This document shows, piece after piece, positions 8,785 through 17,798 of a stretch of DNA of 64,000 nt. The notes beneath the pieces are model-generated. The model was not told the DNA's origin, did no database searches, and saw only the letters and a list, made by a program, of their open reading frames with translations. The translations under genes were made by a program, and so were the position numbers. The stretch is taken from the NCBI RefSeq assembly GCF_002072155.1, contig NZ_BDIY01000017.1, positions 26,949 to 90,948 on the forward strand, read 5' to 3'. The stretch comes from Roseovarius sp. A-2. Its GTDB lineage: Bacteria; Pseudomonadota; Alphaproteobacteria; Rhodobacterales; Rhodobacteraceae. The stretch's first letter is position 1. Each line of letters starts with the position of its first letter.

Positions 8785-9970
8785 CCGCATCCCCCTGCGC
8801 CAGGGCGGGCAGGCCCAGCAACTCGCGTTTTTCCGCCGGGGTCAGGAATTCAGCCTGCGCCACCCGCGCCCATTGCGTATCACGCTCCGCCGACAGCGCC
8901 GACACCTGATCGAGATCGGGGCGCAGCTCGAACGCCTCACCGGCCATCCGCGCCAGCCATGCCGCCACCGCCGCCGTGACACGGGCCGCCAATGGCAACA
9001 CAGTCAGCCGGTAAAACGCCCGGTTCGCCTCCTGGTAATTGGCGAATGTCGCGTCGCCGGGTATCCCCAGCAACATCGGCGGCACCCCGAATGCCAGTGC
9101 GATCTCGCGTGCCGCACTCTCTTTGGTCTTCTGGAATTCCATGTCCGACGGGCTGAACCCCATCGGCTTCCAATCCAGCCCGCCTTCCAGCAGCATCGGG
9201 CGGCCTGCATTGCGCGCGCCCTGATGATGCGCTTCCATCTCGCCCACCAGCCGGTCATACTGGTCCGAACTCAGCGCACCCTGCCCCTCGGCCCCCTTGT
9301 AGACGATCGCCCCCGACGGCCGCGCGGCATTGTCCAAGAGCGCCTTCGACCAACGGCTCGCGGCGTTGTGCACATCCACCGCCTGCGCCGCCGCCTGCAA
9401 GGGCGACAACCCGTAATGATCATCCTGCGGATGAAAGCTCTTGATATGGCAGATTGAAGATGCGCCGTCGGAAACATCAAAGCGATGCTTGCGGCCCGCC
9501 ACAGCATATTCATAGGCGACAGGCCAGCCATCCGCACCCGGCACCACGCTCATCCGGTCAGAGCGCAGCACGTGCAATTCCACCGGCACGCCGACCGCGC
9601 CCACGGCCTCGACATAGGCATTGCCGGTCAAGAGCAGCTGACCATAAAGCGCCTCGAACAACTCCGCCCGCCCCTGCGCCGGGTTCGGCATCTTGATCAG
9701 GCGCAGGACCGGATGCACCGCAAAGCGTTGCTCGGCATCCTGCAGGATCAGCGGCAAGGCGGCGGCGGCCTCGGCGATCATCTTGACACAGCGAAACCCC
9801 ACCGGATTGCCAGCAAAGCCCGTGCGCGCAAGGCTCACCACGTCGCGCGGGCTCCAGGCCACGCGCCCGGCCCCACCCCAGGCGACGACCCGGCCCGTCG
9901 CGCTCGCCTTCTGCTCAGGGACCGCCTGCGCCTGAGCCTCGCCACCCTGCCGGAAGAAATCCAGTATCAT
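8777..9970 (-). CDS. GTA gp3, portal protein
   Basis: A 397-residue HK97-family portal protein. The segments GFAGNPVGFRCVKMIAEAAA (around residues 50-70), LTGNAYVEAVG and FGVPPMLLGIPGDATFANY are characteristic. The portal is the ring through which terminase packages DNA and to which the tail attaches. The gene is complete. It is the most upstream GTA structural gene here. The large terminase gene normally found directly before it is missing. Confidence 0.92.
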   Translation of the reverse strand: MILDFFRQGGEAQAQAVPEQKASATGRVVAWGGAGRVAWSPRDVVSLARTGFAGNPVGFRCVKMIAEAAAALPLILQDAEQRFAVHPVLRLIKMPNPAQGRAELFEALYGQLLLTGNAYVEAVGAVGVPVELHVLRSDRMSVVPGADGWPVAYEYAVAGRKHRFDVSDGASSICHIKSFHPQDDHYGLSPLQAAAQAVDVHNAASRWSKALLDNAARPSGAIVYKGAEGQGALSSDQYDRLVGEMEAHHQGARNAGRPMLLEGGLDWKPMGFSPSDMEFQKTKESAAREIALAFGVPPMLLGIPGDATFANYQEANRAFYRLTVLPLAARVTAAVAAWLARMAGEAFELRPDLDQVSALSAERDTQWARVAQAEFLTPAEKRELLGLPALAQGDADG

Positions 9971-10073
9971 CGTCCCGCTCTCCTTGATCCCACATCCGTT
10001 CAGGCCTCTTGCCCGCTTGATGAGGATCAGACCCCGAAAGGTTTAAGGAAAGTAAACCGGTGCGTACGCCGCC

Positions 10074-11180
10074 TCAGCCCGGCGACCGAGCCCCCAACGA
10101 CACCCGACCGGTCTGGGCCATCGCCGCGCTCAATTCCAGGCTCAGCACCTCCCAGAGCCGCTGTAACCCCTCCTCACCTGCCGCCGCGATGGCGAATTGC
10201 AGGATGCGCCCCAGAAAGGTGAAATCGGCCCCTAGGGTCAGCGCCTTGAGGACATCCTCACCCGAGCGCAGCCCACTGTCATAGAAAAGCGGCATTTCCG
10301 GCCCGACCGCAGCACGGATGCGCGCCAGCGCCTCGATGGGCGGCGGCGCGCTCTCAAGTTGGCGCGCGCCATGGCTGGAGACCTGGATGGCATCCACACC
10401 CGAGGCCGCCAGCCGCACCGCATCCTCAACTTCCAGCACCCCCTTGACCACCAACTTGCCCGGCCACATCTCGCGCAGCCGCGCCAGCGTGTCCCAGGTG
10501 GCGCGCGCCCGACTTTCGGTGCGATCAAAGGCATAGCCCGGCCTCTGGAAATTCGCCATCTCCGGACGGCCATGCAAAAGCGTGCGCAGCGACCATGACG
10601 GGTGCAGCGCGAAATCGAGAAATTGCCTCGGCCCAAGCCTGAACGGCATGGTAAAGCCGTGGCGCAATTCGCGCGGGCGACGGCCCAGTTCCGGCACGTC
10701 CACGGTCAGGATCAGCACCTCATAACCCGCATCGCGCGCGCGCTCGGCCAAACGAAAGGTGCCGCTGCCATCGCCGCTGAAATAGAGCTGAAACCACGCC
10801 TGCCCCTCGGCGACTTCAATAAGTCTTTCCAAGGAGGTAGAGGCCACAGTTGACACGCCCAAAGGCACATTCTCGCGCGCTGCCAGCCGCGCCAGCATCA
10901 GGTCGGAACCGGGGCCAGACAGGTTGCACATCCCCATCGGCGCAATGCCAAAAGGCCGCCCGGCCCGCCCGGCAAACAGTGGCACGCTCAGATCACGCGC
11001 GCTCACATCGCGCAGGATGCGCGGGGTCAGCGGGATCGCATCCAATGCCGCGCGATTGCGCGCCGCGCCTGTCTCGCGCCCCGCCGCGCCGTCTATGTAG
11101 TCAAACACCATCCACGGCAGGCGGCGGCGGGCCAGACGGCGCGCATCCTCGGCGCTGTGGATATGCGCAGCGCGGCCCAA
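10074..11180 (-). CDS. FMN-dependent 2-hydroxyacid dehydrogenase (LldD family)
   Basis: A 368-residue TIM-barrel flavoprotein of the L-lactate dehydrogenase / glycolate oxidase / mandelate dehydrogenase family, which oxidises L-2-hydroxyacids to 2-oxoacids. Family motifs are RRLPWMVFDYIDGAA at the N-terminus, PFGIAPMGMCNL, WFQLYF, the substrate-binding SSHGARQLES (catalytic His around residue 270) and the FMN phosphate site YDSGLRSGEDVLKAL. It is the last gene of the operon with the sulfopropanediol-type dehydrogenases. By context it might oxidise the 2-hydroxyacid that pathway produces (sulfolactate), but this is inference. Ordinary lactate oxidation is equally possible from sequence. Confidence 0.85.
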   Translation of the reverse strand: MGRAAHIHSAEDARRLARRRLPWMVFDYIDGAAGRETGAARNRAALDAIPLTPRILRDVSARDLSVPLFAGRAGRPFGIAPMGMCNLSGPGSDLMLARLAARENVPLGVSTVASTSLERLIEVAEGQAWFQLYFSGDGSGTFRLAERARDAGYEVLILTVDVPELGRRPRELRHGFTMPFRLGPRQFLDFALHPSWSLRTLLHGRPEMANFQRPGYAFDRTESRARATWDTLARLREMWPGKLVVKGVLEVEDAVRLAASGVDAIQVSSHGARQLESAPPPIEALARIRAAVGPEMPLFYDSGLRSGEDVLKALTLGADFTFLGRILQFAIAAAGEEGLQRLWEVLSLELSAAMAQTGRVSLGARSPG

Positions 11181-11184
11181 GGGA

Positions 11185-11589
11185 TCAGCGCGTCACATGC
11201 ACCGCGCAGGGCGCATGCCGCACGACCCGCGCGGCGGTCGAGCCAAGGAAATAATCCCGAAGCCCCGGCTTGTGCGAACCGATGACGATGCAGTCGGCCT
11301 TTATCTCGGTGGAATAATCCACGATCGTGCGATAGCTGTGGCCCTTCTTGAGCACCGGTTTGACCTCCGGATGCTCCGCCAGTTTTTCGGCCATGCGCGT
11401 ACGCGCCATCTCGAACCCGGCGCGCACCATCTCTTCGTCAAGATAAGCCCCGACCGCGCCGCTCGGTGTCTCGTAGACATGCAGCGCGATGATCTCTCCA
11501 CCATCGTGCAAAAGTGCGCGGGCAATCTCGAGGGTTTCCGGCGAAAGCCCGTGGTCGAGGGCCATCGGCACGAGAATGCGTTTATACAT
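11185..11589 (-). CDS. Universal stress protein (UspA family)
   Basis: A 134-residue single-domain Usp protein. It begins MYKRILVPMALDH and ends with the ATP-binding signature GSHKPGLRDYFLGSTAARV followed by HAPCAVHVTR. Usp proteins bind ATP and modulate stress survival. It sits between the Zn-dehydrogenase and the flavin dehydrogenase with only four bases to the latter, so it is probably co-transcribed with the catabolic operon. Small Usp genes often accompany TRAP transport operons. Confidence 0.9.
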   Translation of the reverse strand: MYKRILVPMALDHGLSPETLEIARALLHDGGEIIALHVYETPSGAVGAYLDEEMVRAGFEMARTRMAEKLAEHPEVKPVLKKGHSYRTIVDYSTEIKADCIVIGSHKPGLRDYFLGSTAARVVRHAPCAVHVTR

Positions 11590-11620
11590 GATGTCGACTC
11601 CTTTTCAGATGCCCCGCGCG

Positions 11621-12601
11621 CTACCCGGCGGGATCAAGAATGATCTTGGGCGCGGCAACTCGGCCCGCTCGCAGATCGGCAAAGGCCGTGGCCCCGTCCG
11701 ACAGCCCTCGCGTCTCGGTCCAGTCGAGGGGGCCAAGCCGCCCGTCATAGATCGCCTGTGCTGTGTCACAGAAATCCTGCGCGGTATAGGTATAGGTGCC
11801 GATGAAGGTGATTTCCTGCAAGGTCATCTGCCGGATATCGAGCCCGCCCGAATCCTCACCCAATCCCACATGCGCGATCACCCCGCCCGGCGCGGCACAG
11901 GCCGAGGCTACGGCCCGGGTCGCGGCATAGCCCACGGCGTCGATCACCAGACCGAACTGCCCTGCTGCCTCTTCCACCACATGCAGCGCGCAGCACTCGG
12001 CCAGATACGCCCGGCGCGCCGGGTTCGGCTCGGATAGGGTGACATCAACCACGCCCTGCGCCACCAGCGCCAGCGCCGCCGCCAGCCCGATGGCCCCACC
12101 ACCGATCACCAATGCGGCCTCTGGCACGCCCGGCCCACGCGCCGCAATGGCCAGCCGTACCGCGTGCCAGCTCACGGCCAGCGGCTCGGCCAGCGCGGCC
12201 TTTGCCAGCGCCACATCGGGCGGCACTGACACAAGGTTCCGCGCGGGCATCGCGACGTATTCGGCAAAAGCCCCCTCGCGCGGTGGCATCGAGATGATCT
12301 GCCGCGCCGCGCACAGGTTCTCGCGTCCCGCGCGGCAGGCATCGCAGACCGAGCAAGTCACCAACGGGTTGATCGTCACCCGTTCCCCCGCGCGCGGCCC
12401 GCCCACAATCACGCCTGCCGCCTCATGCCCCAGGATAAGCGGCGCGGGGCGGCGTGCGTCATGGCCCAGATAGGCATGCATGTCCGAGCCGCAAATGCCC
12501 ACCGCAGACACCCGGATCAGCTCCTCACCCGCGCGCGCTCCAGCATCCGGCACATCGCGCATCACAAGGGTTTCGGGGCCTTCATAGATCAGTGCCTTCA
12601 T
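11621..12601 (-). CDS. hpsP: Zinc-dependent medium-chain dehydrogenase (HpsP-like)
   Basis: A 326-residue medium-chain alcohol dehydrogenase starting MKALIYEGPETLVM. Catalytic zinc ligands are the Cys of GICGSDMH and the His-Glu of GHEAAG. The structural zinc site is TCSVCDACRAGRENLC. A Rossmann motif is seen in the second half. The upstream open frame to 12667 lacks homology, and this ATG overlaps the SDR stop by four bases. In dihydroxypropanesulfonate (DHPS) degradation, HpsP acts with HpsO to interconvert DHPS stereoisomers through a ketone. The symbol depends on operon context. By sequence alone it could be any polyol dehydrogenase. Confidence 0.7.
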   Translation of the reverse strand: MKALIYEGPETLVMRDVPDAGARAGEELIRVSAVGICGSDMHAYLGHDARRPAPLILGHEAAGVIVGGPRAGERVTINPLVTCSVCDACRAGRENLCAARQIISMPPREGAFAEYVAMPARNLVSVPPDVALAKAALAEPLAVSWHAVRLAIAARGPGVPEAALVIGGGAIGLAAALALVAQGVVDVTLSEPNPARRAYLAECCALHVVEEAAGQFGLVIDAVGYAATRAVASACAAPGGVIAHVGLGEDSGGLDIRQMTLQEITFIGTYTYTAQDFCDTAQAIYDGRLGPLDWTETRGLSDGATAFADLRAGRVAAPKIILDPAG

Positions 12602-13353
12602 TTCGCAGTAAACCCCCCATCGACCATCAGAACCTGCCCGGTGACATAACGCGACGCCTCGGAACATAGAAACAGCAGCGGCCCGTCCATATCAGACAGA
12701 TCACCATTGCGCCCGATACAGGTCTGCGCCGCGTTCCTTGCCGCACGCTCCGCGTCGCCAAAGATCGCCTGCGTCAATTCAGTGGGGAAAAATCCCGGCC
12801 CGATGGCGTTGGCGGTAATGCCGTCGCGCGACCAGGCCTCGGCCATGGCCCGGGTCAGCTGCGCGATCCCTGCCTTGCTCGCCCCGTAGGCGATGCCACC
12901 GGGAAAGGCACGCGTGGTCTGAAGAGAGGCGAAATTGACCACCCGCCCCCAGCCATCCGCGCGCATGCCGGGCACCAGCGCCTGCGTCAGGAAAAACGGC
13001 GCAGTGAGGTTGAGGGCAAGCGTCGCGTCCCAGCCCTCGGGCGTGACCTCATCGGCGGCCTGCCGCGTGTTCACTCCCGCCGCATGCACCACGATCTGCG
13101 GCGCACCGAACGGCGCGCGGATCGCGGCCACGGTCTCGGGCAACGCGTCGCGGTCTGCCACGTCCGCCGCGACATAGGCCGCATGAACGCCGGCCTCTGC
13201 CGCCCAATCTCGCAAGGCGTCCTCGCGCCGGGCCACACCCACGACGTGCGCACCCGCACGCGCCAGTACCAGCGCCGCATGCCGCCCCAGACCGGAACTC
13301 GCCCCGGTGACACAGGCAACCCTGCCCTTCACACTGAAGATGTCGTCAGCCAT
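12598..13353 (-). CDS. hpsO: Short-chain dehydrogenase (HpsO-like)
   Basis: A 251-residue classical SDR. The cofactor motif TGASSGLG lies near residue 16. The catalytic serine is in NFASLQTT around residue 143 and the YGASK motif around 157. It ends with the usual LMVDGGFTAK. It overlaps both neighbours (by four bases with the Zn-dehydrogenase and eight with the HisD-like gene), so it is a tightly coupled operon member. In the DHPS pathway HpsO is a DHPS 2-dehydrogenase. The assignment is by context, since SDR substrates cannot be read from sequence. Confidence 0.7.
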   Translation of the reverse strand: MADDIFSVKGRVACVTGASSGLGRHAALVLARAGAHVVGVARREDALRDWAAEAGVHAAYVAADVADRDALPETVAAIRAPFGAPQIVVHAAGVNTRQAADEVTPEGWDATLALNLTAPFFLTQALVPGMRADGWGRVVNFASLQTTRAFPGGIAYGASKAGIAQLTRAMAEAWSRDGITANAIGPGFFPTELTQAIFGDAERAARNAAQTCIGRNGDLSDMDGPLLFLCSEASRYVTGQVLMVDGGFTAK

Positions 13354-14653
13354 TGGCGGTCAGATCAAAGGTTTCATCGGGGAAATACTTGGCCAACCGA
13401 ACATCGGCGGCGCGGGCATGCCCCTCCATCCCTTCAAGGCGCGAGATGCGGGCCGTCGCCTCGGCGATGGATTTCGCCCCCTCGCGCGTGGCCCGCTGCC
13501 ATGTGACGATCTTCATGTATTTATGCACGCTCAGCCCGCCGGTATAGCGCGCCGCACCAGAAGTGGGCAGCACATGGTTGGTGCCAGCCGCCTTGTCACC
13601 ATAGGCCACCGTCGTTTCCTCGCCCAGAAACAGCGAGCCATAGCAGGTCAGCCGATCCAGCCACCAATCAAGATCCCCGGCCTGCACCGTCAGGTGTTCG
13701 GGCGCATAGGCATCGGAAGTGGCCGCCATCTCCTCGCGGTCGGCACAGAGGATCACCTCGGCATAATCACGCCACGCGGCGGCAGCGTTCTCGGCATTCA
13801 GCTCCGGCAGATCGGCGATCAATCCGGGAACTCGGGCCATCACGTCCTCTGCCAGCGCGCGATCATCGGTCACCAGCCAGACGGGAGAGTTGTAACCATG
13901 TTCGGCCTGGCTCACCAAATCCGTCGCCACGATATGCGGATCGGCACTGCTGTCGGCGAGGATAAGGCTGTCAGTCGGCCCGGCGATCATGTCGATGCCC
14001 ACCCGGCCAAAAAGAATGCGCTTGGCCTCGGCGACGAACTGATTTCCAGGCCCCACGAGGATATTGGCACGCGGCAGCCCGAAGAGGCCAAAGGTCATCG
14101 CCGCCACGCCCTGCACGCCGCCCATGGCAAGGATCTGATCCGCCCCGCAGATATGCGCGGCATAGACAATCGCCGGGTTCACGCCCACATCCGGGCGCGG
14201 CGGTGAACAGGCGGTGATATGGCGGCAACCCGCGACCTTGGCGGTGGTCACAGTCATGATCGCGCTCGCGATATGGCTATAGCGTCCACCCGGCACATAG
14301 CATCCCGCCGCGTCCACCGGGATCGCCTTTTGCCCCGCGATCATGCCCGGCACCACCTCGTGCTCGACATTGGCAACGGTCGATTTCTGCATCTCGGCAA
14401 AGCGGCGCACATTGTCATGGGCAAAACGGATATCGGCCTTGAGCTTTTCAGGGACAAGGGCGCAGGCCCCCTCGATCTCGGCTTGCGTCATCAGGACGTT
14501 GCCCTCGTATTTGTCGAACTTCGCAGCATATTCCAGCGCCGCATTGTCGCCCCCCGCCTCGATATCGTTGAGGATGGCGATGACCGTATCATGCACGTCG
14601 CCCGCATTGGAGGCGGAGGTGAGGCTAGCTTTCTTGAGATATTCCAGAGCCAT
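13346..14653 (-). CDS. hpsN: HisD-like sulfopropanediol 3-dehydrogenase (HpsN)
   Basis: A 435-residue member of the histidinol dehydrogenase superfamily. It has the family motifs PVDAAGCYVPGG, GVQGVAAMTFG, GPGNQFVAEAKR, and YAPEHL with the catalytic Glu-His pair. It lies in a catabolic operon with a TRAP transporter, an SDR and a Zn-dehydrogenase, not with histidine biosynthesis genes, which is the signature of HpsN. HpsN oxidises (R)-2,3-dihydroxypropane-1-sulfonate to (R)-sulfolactate with two NAD+. The start is supported by overlap-free spacing of 11 bases from the transporter gene. The exact substrate is inferred. Confidence 0.78.
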   Translation of the reverse strand: MALEYLKKASLTSASNAGDVHDTVIAILNDIEAGGDNAALEYAAKFDKYEGNVLMTQAEIEGACALVPEKLKADIRFAHDNVRRFAEMQKSTVANVEHEVVPGMIAGQKAIPVDAAGCYVPGGRYSHIASAIMTVTTAKVAGCRHITACSPPRPDVGVNPAIVYAAHICGADQILAMGGVQGVAAMTFGLFGLPRANILVGPGNQFVAEAKRILFGRVGIDMIAGPTDSLILADSSADPHIVATDLVSQAEHGYNSPVWLVTDDRALAEDVMARVPGLIADLPELNAENAAAAWRDYAEVILCADREEMAATSDAYAPEHLTVQAGDLDWWLDRLTCYGSLFLGEETTVAYGDKAAGTNHVLPTSGAARYTGGLSVHKYMKIVTWQRATREGAKSIAEATARISRLEGMEGHARAADVRLAKYFPDETFDLTANG

Positions 14654-14664
14654 GTAAACAGGTC

Positions 14665-15993
14665 CTATTTGTAGATGTCAGGCAAAAGCGTGGTTGAGAC
14701 GGCGGGCACATAGGCAATCAGCAAGACCACCACAAACATGCCCAGAACGAAGGGCACCGCGCGCCACGCAATCCGCAGGATCGACTCGCCGGTGATGCCC
14801 GAGACGACGAAAAGGTTAAGCCCCAGAGGCGGCGTGATGAAGCCCACGCCAAGCGCCGTGATCATCATGATGCAGAACTGGATTTCGTTCATGCCGATAT
14901 TGTCGGCCAGCGGTTTCAGGATCGGTGCCAGAATCACGATATTGGGCGTGGTTTCCATCACGCAGCCTGCCGCGATCAGGATGCCGATCATCATTAGGAT
15001 CAGCAGCCACGGCTCATCGGTCAGGCCGGTGACGGCGGTGACAAACCCCTGCGGCACGCCCATGATCGCCAGCGCCTCGGCCAACGGGGCCGAAAAGGCG
15101 ATGATCGGCAGAATCACCCCGTTGACCTTGGCCGAACTCACCAGCATCGCGGGGAAATCCGCAAGGCTCAGCGTGCGCAGTATGAACCCCATGAGGATCG
15201 TCACCACGACCGCCGTCGCCCCCGCCTCGGTCGGCGTGAGCCGCCCGGAAAAGATGCCGTAAAAGATGATCCCAGGCACGATGAACGCATACCAGCCTGA
15301 GCTGAGCGCGCGCCCCAGATTGCTCAGCCATTCGCCAAAGGACAGCATGCCGCCACCCTCGTAATCGTAGATCCGGTTGACGATGATATTGCTCACAAGG
15401 ATCGACAGAAGGATCGCAAGCCCGGGAATGAGTGCTGCCATGAAGAGGGTCGAGGCCGAAATCCCCAGCACGAGGCCAATGATGATATACGCGATCGAGG
15501 GCGGGATGAGGATGCCGGTGCAAGCGCCTGCCGCCACCAGCGCGCAGGCGTAGGGGCGCGGATAGCCAGATTCCACCAGCCGGTCGATGGTCATCCGCCC
15601 GACCGCCGCCGCCCCCGCAGCGTCCGACCCCGAAATCGCCGCAAACATCCCGCAGACCAGCACCGTGGCCGAGCCGAAGCCCCCCTTGGCAAAGCAGGTC
15701 AGCGCCTCGGCCACGTCGAGGAACTTGCGGCTCAACCCCGTGCGCACCAGCACATCGCCGGTCAGGATGAACAGCGGCACGGCCGTGAGCGCAAAGGCGT
15801 CGATGCCGGTGAACAGGCTCTCGCCCACAAGGCTGAGCGGTAGATCGCCCGACATCACCAGCATGATGATCGCCGCCGATCCGATGGCGGCCCAGACCGG
15901 TACAGCGAGCGCGATCAAACCGACGAATAGTATCACCGGAAGGTAAAAATCCCACCCCAGCTCCACGGTTTGTTCCATCGCACCCCAAAGCAT
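14665..15993 (-). CDS. TRAP transporter large permease (DctM)
   Basis: A 442-residue integral membrane protein with about a dozen hydrophobic segments. The motifs GMFAAISGSDAAGAAAVGRM and ILIPPSIAYIIIG are typical of TRAP DctM subunits (the family rule being S-G-S and P-P-S elements). It uses the sodium gradient to import the solute captured by DctP. It overlaps no gene but is nine bases from the DctQ gene and 11 from the HisD-like gene. The substrate is probably the sulfonate handled by the downstream dehydrogenases. Confidence 0.92.
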   Translation of the reverse strand: MLWGAMEQTVELGWDFYLPVILFVGLIALAVPVWAAIGSAAIIMLVMSGDLPLSLVGESLFTGIDAFALTAVPLFILTGDVLVRTGLSRKFLDVAEALTCFAKGGFGSATVLVCGMFAAISGSDAAGAAAVGRMTIDRLVESGYPRPYACALVAAGACTGILIPPSIAYIIIGLVLGISASTLFMAALIPGLAILLSILVSNIIVNRIYDYEGGGMLSFGEWLSNLGRALSSGWYAFIVPGIIFYGIFSGRLTPTEAGATAVVVTILMGFILRTLSLADFPAMLVSSAKVNGVILPIIAFSAPLAEALAIMGVPQGFVTAVTGLTDEPWLLILMMIGILIAAGCVMETTPNIVILAPILKPLADNIGMNEIQFCIMMITALGVGFITPPLGLNLFVVSGITGESILRIAWRAVPFVLGMFVVVLLIAYVPAVSTTLLPDIYK

Positions 15994-16002
15994 CGCGCGC
16001 CC

Positions 16003-16515
16003 TCAATCAAAGAGTTTGTCGCCCTCGAAGACGGGCGTGCCGTCCCGGAGCGATCTGAAATCCCGCAGCAGCGATTGCACGAGACGAAAGAGCATGAGGG
16101 CAAAGCCGACGGGCACCGCCATGATGAACCACACCATCGAAACCCGCAGCCCAGCGCTGACCGAGCCGAACTTGGCCGAAACCAGCACTGCCTCCCACGA
16201 CCAGTAAAGCGCCACCATCGCAACCGCGACCATTACCAGATCGCCGAAGATATAAAGCAGCGCCTTAGGCCGTGGCCCAAGGTAATGCATCACCACATCG
16301 ATCCGGATATGCGCGCGTTCCTTGACCGCCGCAGCGGCCCCGATCCAGGCGAGGTAGATGAAGGAATAGCGCACGATCTCTTCGCCCCAGACCGAGGAGT
16401 AGGAAAAGACTTCACGCCGGATCACCTCGACCGCCATGGTGACAACCAGCATCACGTAAAAGACCAGAAGCAGCCAGCGTTCGGCGTCGCGGTCAAGGCG
16501 GCGCAGGATGGACAT
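16003..16515 (-). CDS. TRAP transporter small permease (DctQ)
   Basis: A 170-residue protein with four predicted transmembrane helices, the standard DctQ size and topology. The segment VWGEEIVRYSFIYLAWIGAA near residues 40-60 is the conserved core. It forms the membrane complex with DctM. It lies downstream of DctP, separated by a 110-base gap that contains two hairpins, and nine bases before DctM. Confidence 0.9.
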   Translation of the reverse strand: MSILRRLDRDAERWLLLVFYVMLVVTMAVEVIRREVFSYSSVWGEEIVRYSFIYLAWIGAAAAVKERAHIRIDVVMHYLGPRPKALLYIFGDLVMVAVAMVALYWSWEAVLVSAKFGSVSAGLRVSMVWFIMAVPVGFALMLFRLVQSLLRDFRSLRDGTPVFEGDKLFD

Positions 16516-16553
16516 GGGCGTTCTCCTCGGGCGTGGTCAGTCGGGGCCCACCC

Positions 16554-16573
16554 GCGCGGCAAGACCGCCGCGC
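16554..16573 (-). terminator. Second hairpin in the dctP-dctQ gap
   Basis: Inverted repeat GCGCGGC / GCCGCGC with a six-base loop, 38 bases before the DctQ start. It follows another perfect hairpin. No T-run is present, so it is more likely to slow transcription or protect mRNA than to end it. Confidence 0.4.
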
Positions 16574-16596
16574 AGGGGCACGGGCATTGGGCTGAT

Positions 16597-16616
16597 GGGG
16601 CGCGCAACCGCGCCCC
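16597..16616 (-). terminator. Hairpin just after the dctP stop codon
   Basis: A perfect eight-base stem (GGGGCGCG / CGCGCCCC) with a four-base loop begins ten bases after the DctP stop. Stem-loops here are common in binding-protein transport operons, where they keep the binding protein message more abundant than the permease message. Confidence 0.55.
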
Positions 16617-16625
16617 CCGCAGGGC

Positions 16626-17780
16626 TCAGGCGTCGTGAACGTAGTAGCGGCTCTGCGTACCGGCAGCCTCGACCAACTTGTCGAACACCTCCATCGAGCC
16701 TGCAAGCTCGGTCTTGTAGCCGTCCCATTCGGAGCGCTGATAGCCCACCGTGTCCTGCCACTCGGCCAGTTGGTCGTCGCTCAGCGAATGGAACTCCACG
16801 CCCGACTTGCGCATTTCGGCCATGGCATAGGTCCGCGCCGAGGGCACCTTGGCAAGGTTCTGCTGGAAACTCATCTCCGAGGCCCATTCGATCGCCTCCT
16901 GCACGTCGCCGGGCAGACCGTTGAACCATTCCAGATTGCAGGCATAGGTCTGGCTGTCGGGCACCGCCTGGGTAAAGGTCACATGGCTGAGAATGTCCTT
17001 GAACCCGAAGGCATAGAGCGCGCCCACCGCCGGGTCGAGCGCATCGGCCACACCCTGTTTGATCGCCGAAGGGGTTTCGCCCCAGGCCACCGGTGTGGGG
17101 TTGGCCCCGCCCATGCGGTAAAACTGCTGCAGCATCTTGGAACCGGGCACGCGGAACTTGATGCCCTGAAGGTCGCCGGGCGTCATGATCGCGCCACCGC
17201 CACCCTTGCGCACTGCCATCACGCGCGGGTCGATGCAGAAATAGAACATCGGCTTGAAGCCACGCGCCTCGACCAGCGCATTGACCTCTTTCTTCCAGAT
17301 ATCCGAGGTCACGAGGTTCACGAAGCGTTGATTGGCACCACAGAAATACGGCATGTTGATTAGGTCCACCGTCGGCGCGAAGGGCGCGAAATTCGACAAC
17401 GAGAACTGACCGGCATTGACCGTGGCGCCCTGAACCTTCTGCGCGAGCGCCGATCCGACGCCCAGCTGCCCGCCGGGGGCCAGCTTGACATAGATCTTGC
17501 CGTTCGAAGCGTTCTGAAGGTTTTCCTTCACATCAAGCTGCATCATCGGATAGGCGCGCGACGTGCCGATCACATATTCCGTCGCCAGCGTCATGATGTG
17601 ATCAGCGGCGCGTTCGCGATCGCTTTCCTCCTTGGCGGTCTGTGCCACGGCCTCACTCGACCACAGCATGCCCCCCGCACCCGCCACGAGGGCTGCGGTA
17701 AAGCTGCCGGTGCTTGCGAGTTTCAGGAAATTCCGGCGCGCGGCCGAGTCGAGTTCCTTGCGTTCAGTATCCAAGATCAT
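16626..17780 (-). CDS. TRAP transporter solute-binding protein (DctP)
   Basis: A 384-residue periplasmic binding protein of the DctP family. The N-terminus carries a twin-arginine motif (RRNFLKLAS) and a hydrophobic stretch ending in AVAQ, so it is exported by Tat. The conserved region GAIMTPGDLQGIKFRVPGSK with the central ligand-contacting arginine is visible near residues 195-215. It is the second gene of the operon, 18 bases after the small membrane gene. Ligand identity is inferred from the hpsNOP-like genes downstream. Confidence 0.92.
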   Translation of the reverse strand: MILDTERKELDSAARRNFLKLASTGSFTAALVAGAGGMLWSSEAVAQTAKEESDRERAADHIMTLATEYVIGTSRAYPMMQLDVKENLQNASNGKIYVKLAPGGQLGVGSALAQKVQGATVNAGQFSLSNFAPFAPTVDLINMPYFCGANQRFVNLVTSDIWKKEVNALVEARGFKPMFYFCIDPRVMAVRKGGGGAIMTPGDLQGIKFRVPGSKMLQQFYRMGGANPTPVAWGETPSAIKQGVADALDPAVGALYAFGFKDILSHVTFTQAVPDSQTYACNLEWFNGLPGDVQEAIEWASEMSFQQNLAKVPSARTYAMAEMRKSGVEFHSLSDDQLAEWQDTVGYQRSEWDGYKTELAGSMEVFDKLVEAAGTQSRYYVHDA

Positions 17781-17798
17781 CTCCTCCCATTTCGACGA

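Noticed and set aside
1..9970. A prophage
   Set aside because: Gene order and families match the Rhodobacter-type GTA. No integrase, lysis, replication or repressor genes are present.
10039..10057. CtrA-like site or hairpin (GGTTTA-N7-TAAACC) before the GTA portal gene
   Set aside because: The TTAA spacing does not fit the CtrA consensus and the repeat is short. I cannot support a regulatory role.
13346..14653. Histidinol dehydrogenase of histidine synthesis
   Set aside because: The gene is in a TRAP/dehydrogenase catabolic operon with a LacI regulator and has no his genes around it.
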